Shown: positions 1 through 8,003, counted from the stretch's first letter. The stretch is 64,000 bases of DNA from Pontibacter sp. FD36 (GCF_015686655.1 NZ_JADPMP010000010.1:1-64000), one strand, 5' to 3'. Notes: a model not told the origin generated them from the sequence alone. A program made the numbers and translations.

Positions 1-2
1 CC

Positions 3-65
3 TTAAGGTATAAAAGCTCTACTCTTATACCTGGTAAAAGGGTGCTGCAAGTATTAGAAAAATAA
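3..65 (+). CDS. Possible 3' end of an upstream gene (partial)
   Basis: The third forward frame is open from the window edge to a TAA at 63-65, giving about 20 residues ending GKRVLQVLEK. This could be the C-terminus of a gene starting before the window. The stretch is too short to assign a family, and chance openness is possible. Confidence 0.2.
   Translation, partial: LRYKSSTLIPGKRVLQVLEK
6..32. repeat. Short imperfect hairpin built from the GGTATA motif
   Basis: AGGTATAAAAG at 6-16 is complementary to CTCTTATACCT at 22-32 (10 of 11 pairs, 5-nt loop). Both arms contain the GGTATA/TATACC hexamer that is over-represented through the window. It could be a terminator-like stem or part of a repeat; there is no T-run to decide. 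Confidence 0.35.
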
Positions 66-119
66 TATCGACTAAATCTAAAGGTTGGCAGTAAGTATAA
101 CTAAGAATACAAACGTAAA

Positions 120-665
120 ATGAACAGAATCAAAATAGGTGTTCTCATAAGCCTTTTGCTCCTCACTCTTTATTCCTGTAAGACAGCACAGACAAGTATG
201 ATTATAGCTGATAGCTATGACGAGAATAAAAACCAAACCACATTGTCTTTAATCCCAAATGGCAACATTGTAATACCAGGTAAGTGGACTAAAACAGAAT
301 ATCTTCAAGCAAGCAGGCAACATTTCTTTAAAAACGGTGACTCAACTACAGTTGCAGTAACAAAGAACCCTAAGCAGAAATACCCATTTTTCAAAGCAGA
401 ACAAACAGACAAAGAATTTGTAGCAGATTTTGTGAAGTGGGATTCTGAATACTGGGCTAAGCAAGGAATTTCCACAAAAACGTTAGCTGACCAATCAAAC
501 AATGGTTACATATTATGGCAAGCTGTGAGCGAAGAAAAAAATGTAAATACAATATTTCTATTTGGCTCAAAAGATGGATTTGCCTACAACTTTTCCGGTA
601 CTTCAAAAAAATGGACTGTAGAGGAAATTCAGGACTTCTTAGTAAAATTGTTTAACGAAAACTAA
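120..665 (+). CDS. Hypothetical lipoprotein
   Basis: Encodes 181 residues that match no family I recognise. A short basic N-terminus, a hydrophobic stretch and a lipobox (LYSC, residues 17-20) indicate a type II signal peptide, so the mature protein should be lipid-anchored in the cell envelope. The rest is a soluble, mixed charged and aromatic domain of about 160 residues, with no repeats and no further membrane segment. It is AT-richer than the housekeeping genes of the window and is followed 27 bp after its stop by an attC-like inverted repeat, as expected of a mobile gene cassette. Function unknown. Confidence 0.7.
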   Translation: MNRIKIGVLISLLLLTLYSCKTAQTSMIIADSYDENKNQTTLSLIPNGNIVIPGKWTKTEYLQASRQHFFKNGDSTTVAVTKNPKQKYPFFKAEQTDKEFVADFVKWDSEYWAKQGISTKTLADQSNNGYILWQAVSEEKNVNTIFLFGSKDGFAYNFSGTSKKWTVEEIQDFLVKLFNEN

Positions 666-691
666 TCAATTAAAAATAAAAATGCCTTCTG

Positions 692-755
692 CCAACAAGG
701 TTTATACCCAATGCTTCGGCTGATAGCCTCGCACAAGGTATACACGAGACGTTCA
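692..755 (+). repeat. attC-like imperfect inverted repeat (element A)
   Basis: GTTTATACC (699-708 region) pairs with GGTATACAC (738-746 region), 8 of 9 bases. Outside these arms lie AAC (694-696) on the left and GTT (751-753) on the right, separated by unequal spacers, and a small hairpin (GGCT-GAT-AGCC) occupies the centre. Outer AAC/GTT triplets around an imperfect stem are the hallmark of integron attC sites. The core CTTCGGCT..GCCTC recurs in element B downstream. No integrase is in the window, so the identification is by structure only. Confidence 0.45.
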
Positions 756-764
756 TATAAATTA

Positions 765-1526
765 ATGAAAATCATCTTCAGCATAATATTGGTCTTCTTT
801 TTTGTTGATGCTTGGGCAACCGACCAAGACCCTGACGTTTTGTATTACCAAGGGAGTAAATATTATCTGTATAGCAGCACAGTTGATTCCCCGCTTGAGT
901 CTTTTACCCAACTTAAAGAGAAGTTGCAGAGTGTTAATAAGGATTGGATGGATAGCGGTTGCTGGAGGAATTTTACGGCAGAATGGACTATAGAAGGCGG
1001 GCAGTTGTACTTAACAAAAGTTAAAAACTGCAAGGATGGCAAGGAAATCAACTCATTGGTTGAGAAGACCATCAGCAAGAAGTTCGTTGACGGAAAAATG
1101 AAGGCTGACTGGGTTAACGGAGTTTATTGGGTAGGAAGCGGGGAGAGATACTGGAATGCCTTTGAAAATGAAATAAAATTCACGTTTGAAAATGGAGCCT
1201 TGGTAAGGACCAAACATTACGCCTCACCAAACTGCTCATATAACAATAGGGATACATTAGAAAACTTCATTTACTCTAACATAAATTGGGAAGAATTACC
1301 GAATAAGAGAGAGGATGTGTCCATAGATTTTGAAACGGACAGTGATGGAAAGTTAGTGCAGGCAAAAGTTCGGCACAGCGTTAGCAAAGAATTTGAAAAA
1401 GAAGCTTTGAGGGTGTTACGAAATGTACCATGTTGGAAGGTATTTACACATTTTGGAAAAGTCTTTGGGTGGCGGGATATTGATATTATATTCAGCCAAG
1501 AAAACAGAAAAAAATATGTCCGCTAA
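765..1526 (+). CDS. Secreted protein with a TonB C-terminal-like domain
   Basis: I start the gene at the ATG at 765 (253 residues), because it is followed directly by a signal peptide (MKIIFSIILVFFFVDAWA). The longer frame from 711 begins inside the attC-like element and would bury that signal. The last 70 residues resemble the TonB C-terminal fold: a D-x-x-G turn (DSDGK), a helix with EKEALRVLRNVPCW, and a final strand, as in small Bacteroidota proteins carrying TonB_C without the usual membrane anchor or proline-rich spacer. The middle part is not recognised. Role unknown; probably periplasmic. An attC-like repeat begins at its stop codon, consistent with a gene cassette. Confidence 0.65.
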   Translation: MKIIFSIILVFFFVDAWATDQDPDVLYYQGSKYYLYSSTVDSPLESFTQLKEKLQSVNKDWMDSGCWRNFTAEWTIEGGQLYLTKVKNCKDGKEINSLVEKTISKKFVDGKMKADWVNGVYWVGSGERYWNAFENEIKFTFENGALVRTKHYASPNCSYNNRDTLENFIYSNINWEELPNKREDVSIDFETDSDGKLVQAKVRHSVSKEFEKEALRVLRNVPCWKVFTHFGKVFGWRDIDIIFSQENRKKYVR

Positions 1527-1588
1527 CCCTGCACATAAGCTAAGCTTCGGCTACGCCTCACCCACATCATGCACGAAACGATAACAGG
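1524..1588 (+). repeat. attC-like element B
   Basis: Starts at the stop codon of the preceding gene. It shares with element A the core CTTCGGCT..GCCTC and the tail CACGA.ACG. The stem is weak: TGCACAT near 1530-1536 against ATCATGCA near 1567-1573. Similarity to element A and the position directly after a stop codon are the main evidence; the outer GTT triplet is not preserved. Confidence 0.35.
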
Positions 1589-1600
1589 CATTCAGCCAAT

Positions 1601-1909
1601 ATGAAACCATACAAAACAGTAAGACTTATATGGACTTTCTACAGGAGCTTTGTGCTGGTTTCGATGGTGATTACCATTTGCAGTATCAAGCTACTCTGGG
1701 ATTACGATTTCATGATATTCGGCATGCTGTTTTGGTTTAAAGTGGCCACCCTGGGTCTTGTATTCTACTTTATTAACAGCTATAAGAGCAACCACTACTA
1801 TTACTATCAGAACCTGGGCGTGTCAAGGGCTATGCTCTGGGCAGCTACCTTGGGATTCGACCTTTTCCTGTTTATATTTCTCACCGTTCTTGCCTACAAA
1901 ATCAGATGA
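1601..1909 (+). CDS. Small three-helix membrane protein paired with an ABC ATPase
   Basis: 102 residues with three hydrophobic segments: about 13-33, 36-58 and 79-99. There is no signal peptide. The ATG of the next gene overlaps its stop (ATGA, 1906-1909), so the two are translationally coupled and presumably form one complex with the ATPase downstream. It is far shorter than a normal ABC permease and may be a minimal transmembrane subunit. No family recognised. The pair sits between attC-like elements B and C, so it would be a two-gene cassette. Confidence 0.65.
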   Translation: MKPYKTVRLIWTFYRSFVLVSMVITICSIKLLWDYDFMIFGMLFWFKVATLGLVFYFINSYKSNHYYYYQNLGVSRAMLWAATLGFDLFLFIFLTVLAYKIR

Positions 1910-2559
1910 CCCACAAACTGGAAGCAGACAGTATACAATTGGAGTTTGATGGCAGAAGGATACTTTCCGACGTCTATGTGAAGTGCGAAACAGGGGGAAT
2001 AACTGGTCTGCTAGGCAGGAACGGGCAAGGTAAATCCTGCCTGATGAAAATCATATACGGCAGTCTAAGGTGTGACAAGTCCATCAGGTTCGATAATAAG
2101 ATTCAGTTTGAAGCTTTCAAGCGCCCCGACTTACTTCTTTACCTTCCCCAGTTCAACTTTATACCGCCACATATAAGTCTGAAAAGGATATTCAGTGACT
2201 TTGAAATGGACTATTCATCATTTGCGCATCGATTTCCGGAATTCATGAAAAAGTATAAGTCTTCTATCGGTAATCTGTCAGGTGGTGAGCGTAGGTTAGT
2301 GGAAATCTATTCAGTTGTGAAATCAGCCTCTCAGTTTGCTATGCTTGATGAGCCTTTTACGCATCTGAATCCGATACAGATTGATAAGGTAAAGGACTTC
2401 CTAGTCGAGGAAAAGCAAAACAAAGGGCTCATCATAACCGATCACATGTTTAGGCATGTCTTAGATATTTGTGATACTTTATACCTGTTAACGAATGGTA
2501 AGACCCACTTGGTAAGTACAACTGAAGAAATAGAGGAACTTGGTTATGCAAGGGTATAA
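1906..2559 (+). CDS. ABC transporter ATP-binding protein
   Basis: 217 residues forming one ABC nucleotide-binding domain. Walker A is GRNGQGKS (37-44), the signature is LSGGE (124-128) and Walker B with its catalytic Glu is FAMLDEP (144-150); an H-loop His follows in ITDH. It hydrolyses ATP to drive transport or a conformational change. The only candidate partner is the 102-residue membrane protein that overlaps its start. The substrate cannot be read from the sequence. An attC-like element begins immediately after its stop codon. The ATPase assignment is firm; the transport role is inferred. Confidence 0.88.
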   Translation: MTHKLEADSIQLEFDGRRILSDVYVKCETGGITGLLGRNGQGKSCLMKIIYGSLRCDKSIRFDNKIQFEAFKRPDLLLYLPQFNFIPPHISLKRIFSDFEMDYSSFAHRFPEFMKKYKSSIGNLSGGERRLVEIYSVVKSASQFAMLDEPFTHLNPIQIDKVKDFLVEEKQNKGLIITDHMFRHVLDICDTLYLLTNGKTHLVSTTEEIEELGYARV

Positions 2560-2560
2560 G

Positions 2561-2616
2561 GCATGATAAAAACTTAGAGCACTCTTATCCAAGCCTTAGT
2601 TAAGCACGTTATCAGA
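2561..2616 (+). repeat. attC-like element C
   Basis: TGATAA (2564-2569) pairs with TTATCA (2609-2614), and inner CTTA with TAAG, separated by unequal bulges around a central loop. It starts two bases after the stop of the ABC gene, and its right side contains GCACGTTATCAG, similar in place and composition to the right sides of elements A and B. Confidence 0.4.
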
Positions 2617-2649
2617 ATATAAAACTGTAAAACAACCCTTGTCAATCAC

Positions 2650-3240
2650 ATGGAAAACGAAAAGGCATTTGTAAGGCATTTTTTCCAGGTAGGGGTTCCC
2701 CAATCTGAGAAACTGGATATCATTGCCCAGCACTTTCATGAGAAGCTGATTGACAAACACGACCACCTCCTGAACGAAGGTAAGATCAGTCAGGAATACT
2801 TGCTGCTCGAAAGTGGATTTATGCGTGCCTATTCGCTCGATACAGAAGGCAACGAAGTAACCACCGCCTTCTATGGTGCGGGGCAACCTGTGTTTGATGT
2901 GGCTTCCTTTTTTATGCGCACGCCTGCCAAAGAGAGTATTCAGGCCCTGGCCCCCTGTAGCGGCTGGGTCATTTCTTTTGAAGAACTGAACAAGCTCTTT
3001 CATAGCATACCTGAGTTCAGAGAAGTTGGCAGAGGAATTTTAGTAAAAGGATACGCTTCCCTTAAACTGCGTATGCAATCCATGATTACGGAGACGGCCG
3101 AAACACGCTATGCCATGCTGCTGCAGACGAACCCCGAAATATTCAGGCAGGCCCCTCTCAAACACATCGCCTCTTACCTGGGCATCACCGACAGCTCGCT
3201 TAGCCGCATCCGGCGGGAGATCAGCAGGCAGCACAAGTAG
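2650..3240 (+). CDS. Crp/Fnr family transcriptional regulator
   Basis: 196 residues: an N-terminal cyclic-nucleotide-binding-like beta-barrel (about 20-115, with ESGFMRAY and the GNEVTTAFYGAGQ turn) and a C-terminal winged helix-turn-helix (about 150-192, LKHIASYLGITDSSLSRIRREI). Residues that bind cAMP in E. coli Crp are not obviously kept, and there is no FNR cysteine cluster, so the signal is unknown. Proteins of this type are common in Bacteroidota and usually control a neighbouring gene. Here the likely target is the integral membrane protein about 100 bp downstream on the same strand. Confidence 0.85.
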   Translation: MENEKAFVRHFFQVGVPQSEKLDIIAQHFHEKLIDKHDHLLNEGKISQEYLLLESGFMRAYSLDTEGNEVTTAFYGAGQPVFDVASFFMRTPAKESIQALAPCSGWVISFEELNKLFHSIPEFREVGRGILVKGYASLKLRMQSMITETAETRYAMLLQTNPEIFRQAPLKHIASYLGITDSSLSRIRREISRQHK

Positions 3241-3336
3241 AATTTTGGTGGCCTGCAGCACTTCTTGCCAAATGACAAGTGGATTAGTGTGCCTGTGCGT
3301 TTACTTTGAATTGTAATTCATTAAACGCATGGCATT

Positions 3337-4056
3337 ATGGAAACATTACCGCTTTACATCTATGGCACCTTTGTACCCACGGTACTTGCTGCCGCTTACT
3401 TTTTTTCGAAAGCCTCCCATACCCGCTGGCTCTTTTATGTCCTGCTCGGTTGGATGGCACTGACAGCTGCATTGGCTTGGGCTGGCTTCTTTAAGGTGAC
3501 AGACACCTTGCCGCCCCGCTTTCTGGTTGCCGTGGTGCCCCCACTCCTGGGTCTTATTGCCGCTTTTTGTTCACCTAAGGCAAGGGCCTGGCTCGATGCT
3601 TTCGACCTGAAAACCCTTACGCTCCTGCAGGTCATGCGCATACCTGTTGAACTGGTCCTGTTCTGGCTCTTCCTGCACCAACTCACACCCGAACTTATGA
3701 CCTTTCAGGGAAGGAACCTGGATATTGTATCCGGTATCACGGCCCCGCTGGTATACTATCTGGCCTTCGTGCGGAACAAGTGGCGAGCCAAACTGCTGAT
3801 AGGATGGAATATAATCGCACTCGGCCTGCTGATCTTCACGGTAAGCCATGGTGTGCTCTCTGCCCCCTCCCCGTTTCAGCAGTTTGCCTTTGAGCAACCC
3901 AATGTAGCCGTACTGCTCTTTCCTTTTATCTGGCTGCCTGCTGTAGTAGTGCCCATCGCTTATTCCGCCCATATTATCTCCATCAGACAACTGTGGAAAG
4001 CATATAGTAAGAATAGGAAATTTATATATAATTTAGGGTCAGTTAAGCAAATTTAA
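3337..4056 (+). CDS. Multi-spanning integral membrane protein, unknown function
   Basis: 239 residues with about six or seven hydrophobic helices spread along the whole length (beginning LYIYGTFVPTVLAAAYFF) and a short basic C-terminal tail. There is no signal peptide and no soluble domain. I do not recognise a named transporter family. It follows a Crp/Fnr regulator on the same strand, which suggests shared control. The next gene starts 10 bp after its stop, so it may be co-transcribed with the DUF1801 gene. Confidence 0.7.
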   Translation: METLPLYIYGTFVPTVLAAAYFFSKASHTRWLFYVLLGWMALTAALAWAGFFKVTDTLPPRFLVAVVPPLLGLIAAFCSPKARAWLDAFDLKTLTLLQVMRIPVELVLFWLFLHQLTPELMTFQGRNLDIVSGITAPLVYYLAFVRNKWRAKLLIGWNIIALGLLIFTVSHGVLSAPSPFQQFAFEQPNVAVLLFPFIWLPAVVVPIAYSAHIISIRQLWKAYSKNRKFIYNLGSVKQI

Positions 4057-4066
4057 AAGCCACTAC

Positions 4067-4396
4067 ATGCACCCACAAGTAAACGACTACATCAACTCAT
4101 CCGAAAAGCACAAGGAAACCCTTGAGGCTCTACGTCAGCTGGTACACGACACTGTATCTGGCGTAACAGAGGAGTTCAAGTGGAGCCGCCCTGTTTTCCG
4201 CTCCGACAAAGACTTTGCTTACCTTAAAACAGCCAAAGCCTATGTCACACTCGGCTTTTTCCAGTTCGATAAACTCAACGATCCAAACGGCTTGCTGGAA
4301 GGAACGGGCAAAGACATGCGCCACATTAAAATCAAAAGTGTGCAGGATATCGATCGCGAACTCCTGACTGGGTGGTTTAGAGCCGCAGCGGTATAG
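4067..4396 (+). CDS. DUF1801 (YdhG-like) domain protein
   Basis: 109 residues covering the whole DUF1801 fold: an N-terminal helix pair (VNDYINSSEKHKETLEALR), the E-F-K-W-S-R-P segment around 44-50, a FAYLKTAKAYVTLGFF core, and a C-terminal region with the typical GTGKDMRHIKI motif before the final helix. Proteins of this family are small, cytosolic and of unknown biochemical role. It lies 10 bp downstream of the membrane protein gene and 30 bp upstream of the acetyltransferase gene, so the three may be co-transcribed. Confidence 0.8.
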   Translation: MHPQVNDYINSSEKHKETLEALRQLVHDTVSGVTEEFKWSRPVFRSDKDFAYLKTAKAYVTLGFFQFDKLNDPNGLLEGTGKDMRHIKIKSVQDIDRELLTGWFRAAAV

Positions 4397-4426
4397 CTAA
4401 ACCAGTCCGCTTACGTATACCCGCCT

Positions 4427-4981
4427 ATGAAAACCGAGAAAGAGAAAATGCTGGCGGGGGGATTGTACGACCCGCTGGACAAGCAGATTTCGGACGAGCG
4501 CCTGCAGGCGCGGCTGCTCCTGAAAGAGCTCAACGACAGTCGTGAGGACCAGGTAGAAGAGCGCAGCCGCATCCTGAAAGCGCTGATCCCGCATGCAGGT
4601 AAAGGGCTTTGGCTGCAACCTCCCTTCTACTGCGATTATGGCTACAACATGATCGTGGGCGAACGGGTGTTCTTCAATTTCAACTGTGTGGTGCTCGATG
4701 TCGCAGAAGTACGCATTGGAAGTCGCACCCTGTTCGGTCCCAATGTGCAGGTATACACGGCCACCCACCCGATGGACCATCGGGAACGTGCCTCGGGCCT
4801 GGAATATGCTAAGCCCATTACCATAGGCGAAGACGTCTGGATAGGCGGAAGTGCTGTGATCTGCCCTGGCGTGACGATCGGAGACCGCAGCGTGATAGGG
4901 GCAGGCAGTGTGGTGACAAAAAACATACCTGCTGATGTGTTTGCGGCGGGCAATCCGTGCCGAGTTATAAGAAAGCTGTAG
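4427..4981 (+). CDS. maa: Maltose/galactoside O-acetyltransferase family
   Basis: 184 residues of the LacA/Maa/NodL type. An N-terminal helical Mac domain (about 5-60, starting EKEKMLAGGLYDPLD) precedes a left-handed beta-helix of hexapeptide repeats (about 72-180: IVGERV, VRIGSR, ITIGEDVWIGG, VTIGDRSVIGAGSVV). The likely catalytic His is in THPMD (H114). It transfers acetyl from acetyl-CoA to a sugar hydroxyl in the cytosol; the substrate (maltose, glucose or another sugar) cannot be told from sequence. The gene ends just before a bidirectional terminator shared with the convergent E2 gene. Confidence 0.85.
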   Translation: MKTEKEKMLAGGLYDPLDKQISDERLQARLLLKELNDSREDQVEERSRILKALIPHAGKGLWLQPPFYCDYGYNMIVGERVFFNFNCVVLDVAEVRIGSRTLFGPNVQVYTATHPMDHRERASGLEYAKPITIGEDVWIGGSAVICPGVTIGDRSVIGAGSVVTKNIPADVFAAGNPCRVIRKL

Positions 4982-5023
4982 GAGGTATAACGCGACTAAT
5001 CAGGTATAGCATCTCTACAATCA

Positions 5024-5057
5024 CAAAGGGCCTCTCCGTTTCCGAAGAGGCCCTTTG
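5024..5057. terminator. Bidirectional terminator, maa/pdh E2
   Basis: 12-bp perfect stem, caaagggcctct (5024-5035) with agaggccctttg (5046-5057), 10-nt loop. It lies between two convergent genes. Confidence 0.8.
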
Positions 5058-5077
5058 CTTTGTCTATTTAAAATTAC

Positions 5078-6787
5078 TTATACCAGTATTCTCACCGGAT
5101 TCTCAAGTAGGTTCTTGAAGGTCTGCAGGAAGGCAGAGCCAACGGCGCCGTCTACTACACGGTGGTCACAACTTAGCGTCACTTTCATCACGTTACCAAT
5201 TTTGATCTGACCGTCGCGCACAACCGGAGTCTGCTTAATGCCACCCACGGCCATGATGCAGGCATCCGGCGGGTTAATGATGGCAGTGAATTCTTCGATG
5301 CCGAACATACCCAGGTTGGAGATTGTGAAGGTGTTGCCTTCCCAGTCTGACGGCTGCAGCTTCTTGCTCTTCGCCTTACCGCCCAGGTCCTTCACTTCAG
5401 CAGCGATGGTTGAGAGCGACTTGTAGTCGGCGTTGCGTACTACTGGTACCAGCAGGCCTTCTTCTACCGCCACAGCCACACCAATGTTGATGTGCTTGTT
5501 GTAACGGATCTTGTCGCCCAGCCACGATGAGTTCACGGCAGGGTGCAGACGAAGTGCCGCAGCGGCCGCCTTGATCACCAGATCGTTGAACGATACTTTC
5601 ACCGGAGACACCTCGTTGATCGACACACGGGCCTCCATGGCCTTGTCCATGTCGATTTCCATGGTCAGGTAGAAGTGCGGTGCAGAGAACTTGCTTTCAG
5701 CCAGACGACGGGCAATTACTTTGCGCATTTGCGACACGTTCACTTCTTCGTATGAATCGGCCGGAGCGCCAGGTATAGCTTGTGCAGCTGGTGCAGCAGC
5801 AGGAGCCTTGGCGGCTTCTTTCTGCGGAGCAGCTTCAGATGGCTTGAAGTTCTCTACGTCGCGCAGCACGATACGGCCACCTTCGCCTGATCCTTTGATC
5901 TGGCCGAGGTTAAAGCCTTTCTCTTTGGCTACTTTCTTGGCAAGCGGAGAAGCCTTGATACGGCCGTTTCCTTCAGCAGCTACTTGTTCTGTCTCACCGG
6001 CAGGTACTTTCGTATCCTGTACTTTATCTTCAGTAGTCTCTTCAGTGCGAGCTTCTATGTTTTCGTCAGACTTGGCGTTTTCTTCGCGTGAGCGTTCTTC
6101 CGTACCACCTTCTGCATCAAGTAGGGCCTGGTAGTCAGCACCTTTCTCACCAATGATCGCGATTACCGCATCGATCGCCACGGAGTCACCTTCGTTCACG
6201 CCTGTGTAAAGCAGCGTACCGTCTTCGTAAGACTCCAGCTCCATGGTCGCCTTGTCGGTTTCCACTTCGGCCAGTACATCGCCTGCACTCACTTTGTCGC
6301 CTACTTTCTTCAGCCACGATACCAGCACACCTTCTGTCATGGTGTCGCTCATCTTCGGCATGCGGATCACATTGGCCTTGATGTTGGACGTATCCACGGA
6401 GGTTTTAGCGGCAGGTGCTTCGGCTTTGGCAGGAGCGGCCTCTTTCTTTTCTTCTTTCTTCTCGGCCTTCGGCTCTTCTTTAGGCTCATCCTTCGCTGCT
6501 GGCTTCTCACCGTTTCCGGCGCCGCTCAGCAGGTCAGCGATATCTTCGCCCTCTTTGCCGATGATCGCTATTACAGCATCAACAGGTACAGAATCGCCCT
6601 TCTGCGGACCAATGTGCAACAGGGTGCCATCTTCGTAGGACTCCAGCTCCATGGTCGCCTTGTCGGTTTCCACTTCGGCCAGAATATCGCCGGCGCTTAC
6701 CTTGTCACCTACTTTCTTAAGCCAAGATGCAATCACCCCCTCCGTCATCGTGTCGCTCATCTTAGGCATTCGTATCACTTCAGCCAT
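5078..6787 (-). CDS. pdhC: Pyruvate dehydrogenase E2 (dihydrolipoamide acetyltransferase)
   Basis: 569 residues. Two lipoyl domains (about 1-85 and 138-222) each present the ETDKATME loop, with lipoyl lysines K43 and K179. Next come an acidic/Ala-rich linker, an E3-binding domain (about 275-312, KASPLAKKVAKEKG) and the acyltransferase domain with the HRVVDG active site (H542). It moves acetyl groups from E1-bound hydroxyethyl-TPP to CoA, feeding the TCA cycle. The two lipoyl domains are very alike even in DNA, with a stretch of over 40 identical bases, suggesting recent duplication or gene conversion. E1 genes are not adjacent, as often in Bacteroidota. Confidence 0.95.
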   Translation of the reverse strand: MAEVIRMPKMSDTMTEGVIASWLKKVGDKVSAGDILAEVETDKATMELESYEDGTLLHIGPQKGDSVPVDAVIAIIGKEGEDIADLLSGAGNGEKPAAKDEPKEEPKAEKKEEKKEAAPAKAEAPAAKTSVDTSNIKANVIRMPKMSDTMTEGVLVSWLKKVGDKVSAGDVLAEVETDKATMELESYEDGTLLYTGVNEGDSVAIDAVIAIIGEKGADYQALLDAEGGTEERSREENAKSDENIEARTEETTEDKVQDTKVPAGETEQVAAEGNGRIKASPLAKKVAKEKGFNLGQIKGSGEGGRIVLRDVENFKPSEAAPQKEAAKAPAAAPAAQAIPGAPADSYEEVNVSQMRKVIARRLAESKFSAPHFYLTMEIDMDKAMEARVSINEVSPVKVSFNDLVIKAAAAALRLHPAVNSSWLGDKIRYNKHINIGVAVAVEEGLLVPVVRNADYKSLSTIAAEVKDLGGKAKSKKLQPSDWEGNTFTISNLGMFGIEEFTAIINPPDACIMAVGGIKQTPVVRDGQIKIGNVMKVTLSCDHRVVDGAVGSAFLQTFKNLLENPVRILV

Positions 6788-6896
6788 AATTTATTGTCTT
6801 GTTTGTTCGCCTATTTCGTCTAATCAATAAGTCCCAAAATTAGACCTAAAAATATTTTATTCAAACTATACTCTCTATTTTGTTCAGGACCTGAAA

Positions 6897-7523
6897 TTAT
6901 ACCTGCACATCCTGCAAATGGGCCACGTCACAGTACTTCTTCACAGTGAACATACTACCTGTGAAGTCGAGCTGGTAAAGGCACAGGTTCTGGTGCTCGA
7001 ACTGGTCCATGCAACGTAGCGGGTATCGCAGCAGCTGACTCAGCAAAATGCGCATGGCACGGCCGTGCATGCAGATCAGCACGTTTTCTTCTTCCGGTCT
7101 GCTCAGGATCAGGTCTACCACAGGCTTTTGCCGGGCGGCTACCAGATCGGGGCTCTCCCCTCCTTCTATGCACAGACTGGTTTCGCCTTCGGTCCAGGTC
7201 TGCAGCATGCGGTGGTAGTAGGCATCCTCCTCCGGCGTGATGCGGGTGCCTTCGCGGGTGCCCCAGTTAATTTCGTTCAGCCCGGCATGGCGCTCGTGCG
7301 GTATACCTTTATCGATAAAGCCCTGCACCGACTGCACGGCACGCTGCAGCGTGGAGGTGTATACCTTGTCGAACGGAATGTGCTGGTACTTTTCAAAAAA
7401 TGCGGCTGCCTGTTTGCGACCCAGCTCGTTGAGCGACGCATCCACGCCACTGCCTTGTACAATGCCCTGCAGGTTAAAATCGGTCTGCCCGTGGCGGATC
7501 AGGTATATTTTCTTAATACTCAA
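6897..7523 (-). CDS. Histidine phosphatase (phosphoglycerate mutase-like)
   Basis: 208 residues. The catalytic RHG motif is at 10-12 (LIRHGQT), the proton donor Glu in LNEINWG (E84) and the second catalytic His in MHGRAM (H153), so all active-site elements of the branch-1 family are present. Members hydrolyse phosphomonoesters (sugar phosphates, alpha-ribazole phosphate and others) through a phosphohistidine; the substrate cannot be deduced here. It lies about 110 bp upstream of the E2 gene on the same strand and is divergent from the menaquinone genes. Confidence 0.88.
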   Translation of the reverse strand: MSIKKIYLIRHGQTDFNLQGIVQGSGVDASLNELGRKQAAAFFEKYQHIPFDKVYTSTLQRAVQSVQGFIDKGIPHERHAGLNEINWGTREGTRITPEEDAYYHRMLQTWTEGETSLCIEGGESPDLVAARQKPVVDLILSRPEEENVLICMHGRAMRILLSQLLRYPLRCMDQFEHQNLCLYQLDFTGSMFTVKKYCDVAHLQDVQV

Positions 7524-7531
7524 AATTGACT

Positions 7532-7539
7532 TACTTTTG
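7532..7539 (+). promoter_or_regulatory. Putative -7 box (TACTTTTG) for the men genes
   Basis: Matches the Bacteroidota -7 consensus TAnnTTTG, 50 bp before the thioesterase ATG. It lies in the gap next to the divergent phosphatase gene. No clear -33 TTG was seen at the usual spacing. Confidence 0.4.
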
Positions 7540-7589
7540 CCTCTTTACAGATACGAGAATGCGAAGTTAGCATTCAAAGCCTATACAAA

Positions 7590-8000
7590 ATGGATTCTAC
7601 GTTAGAAAAGCTGCAAGAGTGGAGTAAAAACACGATGGTGGAGCACCTCGGCATCGAATTAACCTCTTATAAGGATGGTGTTCTGATCGCAAAGATGCCG
7701 GTTGACAAGCGCACCCACCAGCCGATGGGTCTGCTGCACGGCGGCGCTTCCGTGGCTTTGGCCGAAACGCTGGGCAGCATCGGGGCCGCACTTACAGTGG
7801 ATCTTAGCAAGAAAGCCTGCGTGGGACTGGAGATAAATGCCAACCACATCCGCAGCGTGCGCGAAGGTTGGGTATACGGCGAGGCCAAAGCCCTGCACCA
7901 GGGCCGCAGCACACAGGTATGGGAAATTAAGATCACCTCCGAAGCTGGCGATCTGGTATGCCTTAGCCGCATGACCGTAGCCATAATCGATAAGAAATAA
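7590..8000 (+). CDS. menI: Hotdog-fold thioesterase, probable DHNA-CoA thioesterase
   Basis: 136 residues with the PaaI/YdiI hotdog fold. The HGG motif (H50-G51-G52) leads into the central helix SVALAETLGS carrying the catalytic Glu (E59), followed by the V-G-L-E-I-N-A-N-H strand typical of the family. These enzymes hydrolyse aromatic acyl-CoA thioesters. Because the gene is only 3 bp upstream of menF and starts a run of menaquinone genes, the likely substrate is 1,4-dihydroxy-2-naphthoyl-CoA; this is inferred from context, and PaaI-type phenylacetate thioesterases look similar. Confidence 0.75.
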   Translation: MDSTLEKLQEWSKNTMVEHLGIELTSYKDGVLIAKMPVDKRTHQPMGLLHGGASVALAETLGSIGAALTVDLSKKACVGLEINANHIRSVREGWVYGEAKALHQGRSTQVWEIKITSEAGDLVCLSRMTVAIIDKK

Positions 8001-8003
8001 AAG

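Noticed and set aside
711-764. Upstream ATG (711) as start of the TonB-C-like gene.
   Set aside because: It lies in the attC-like hairpin, and the signal peptide begins at the ATG at 765.
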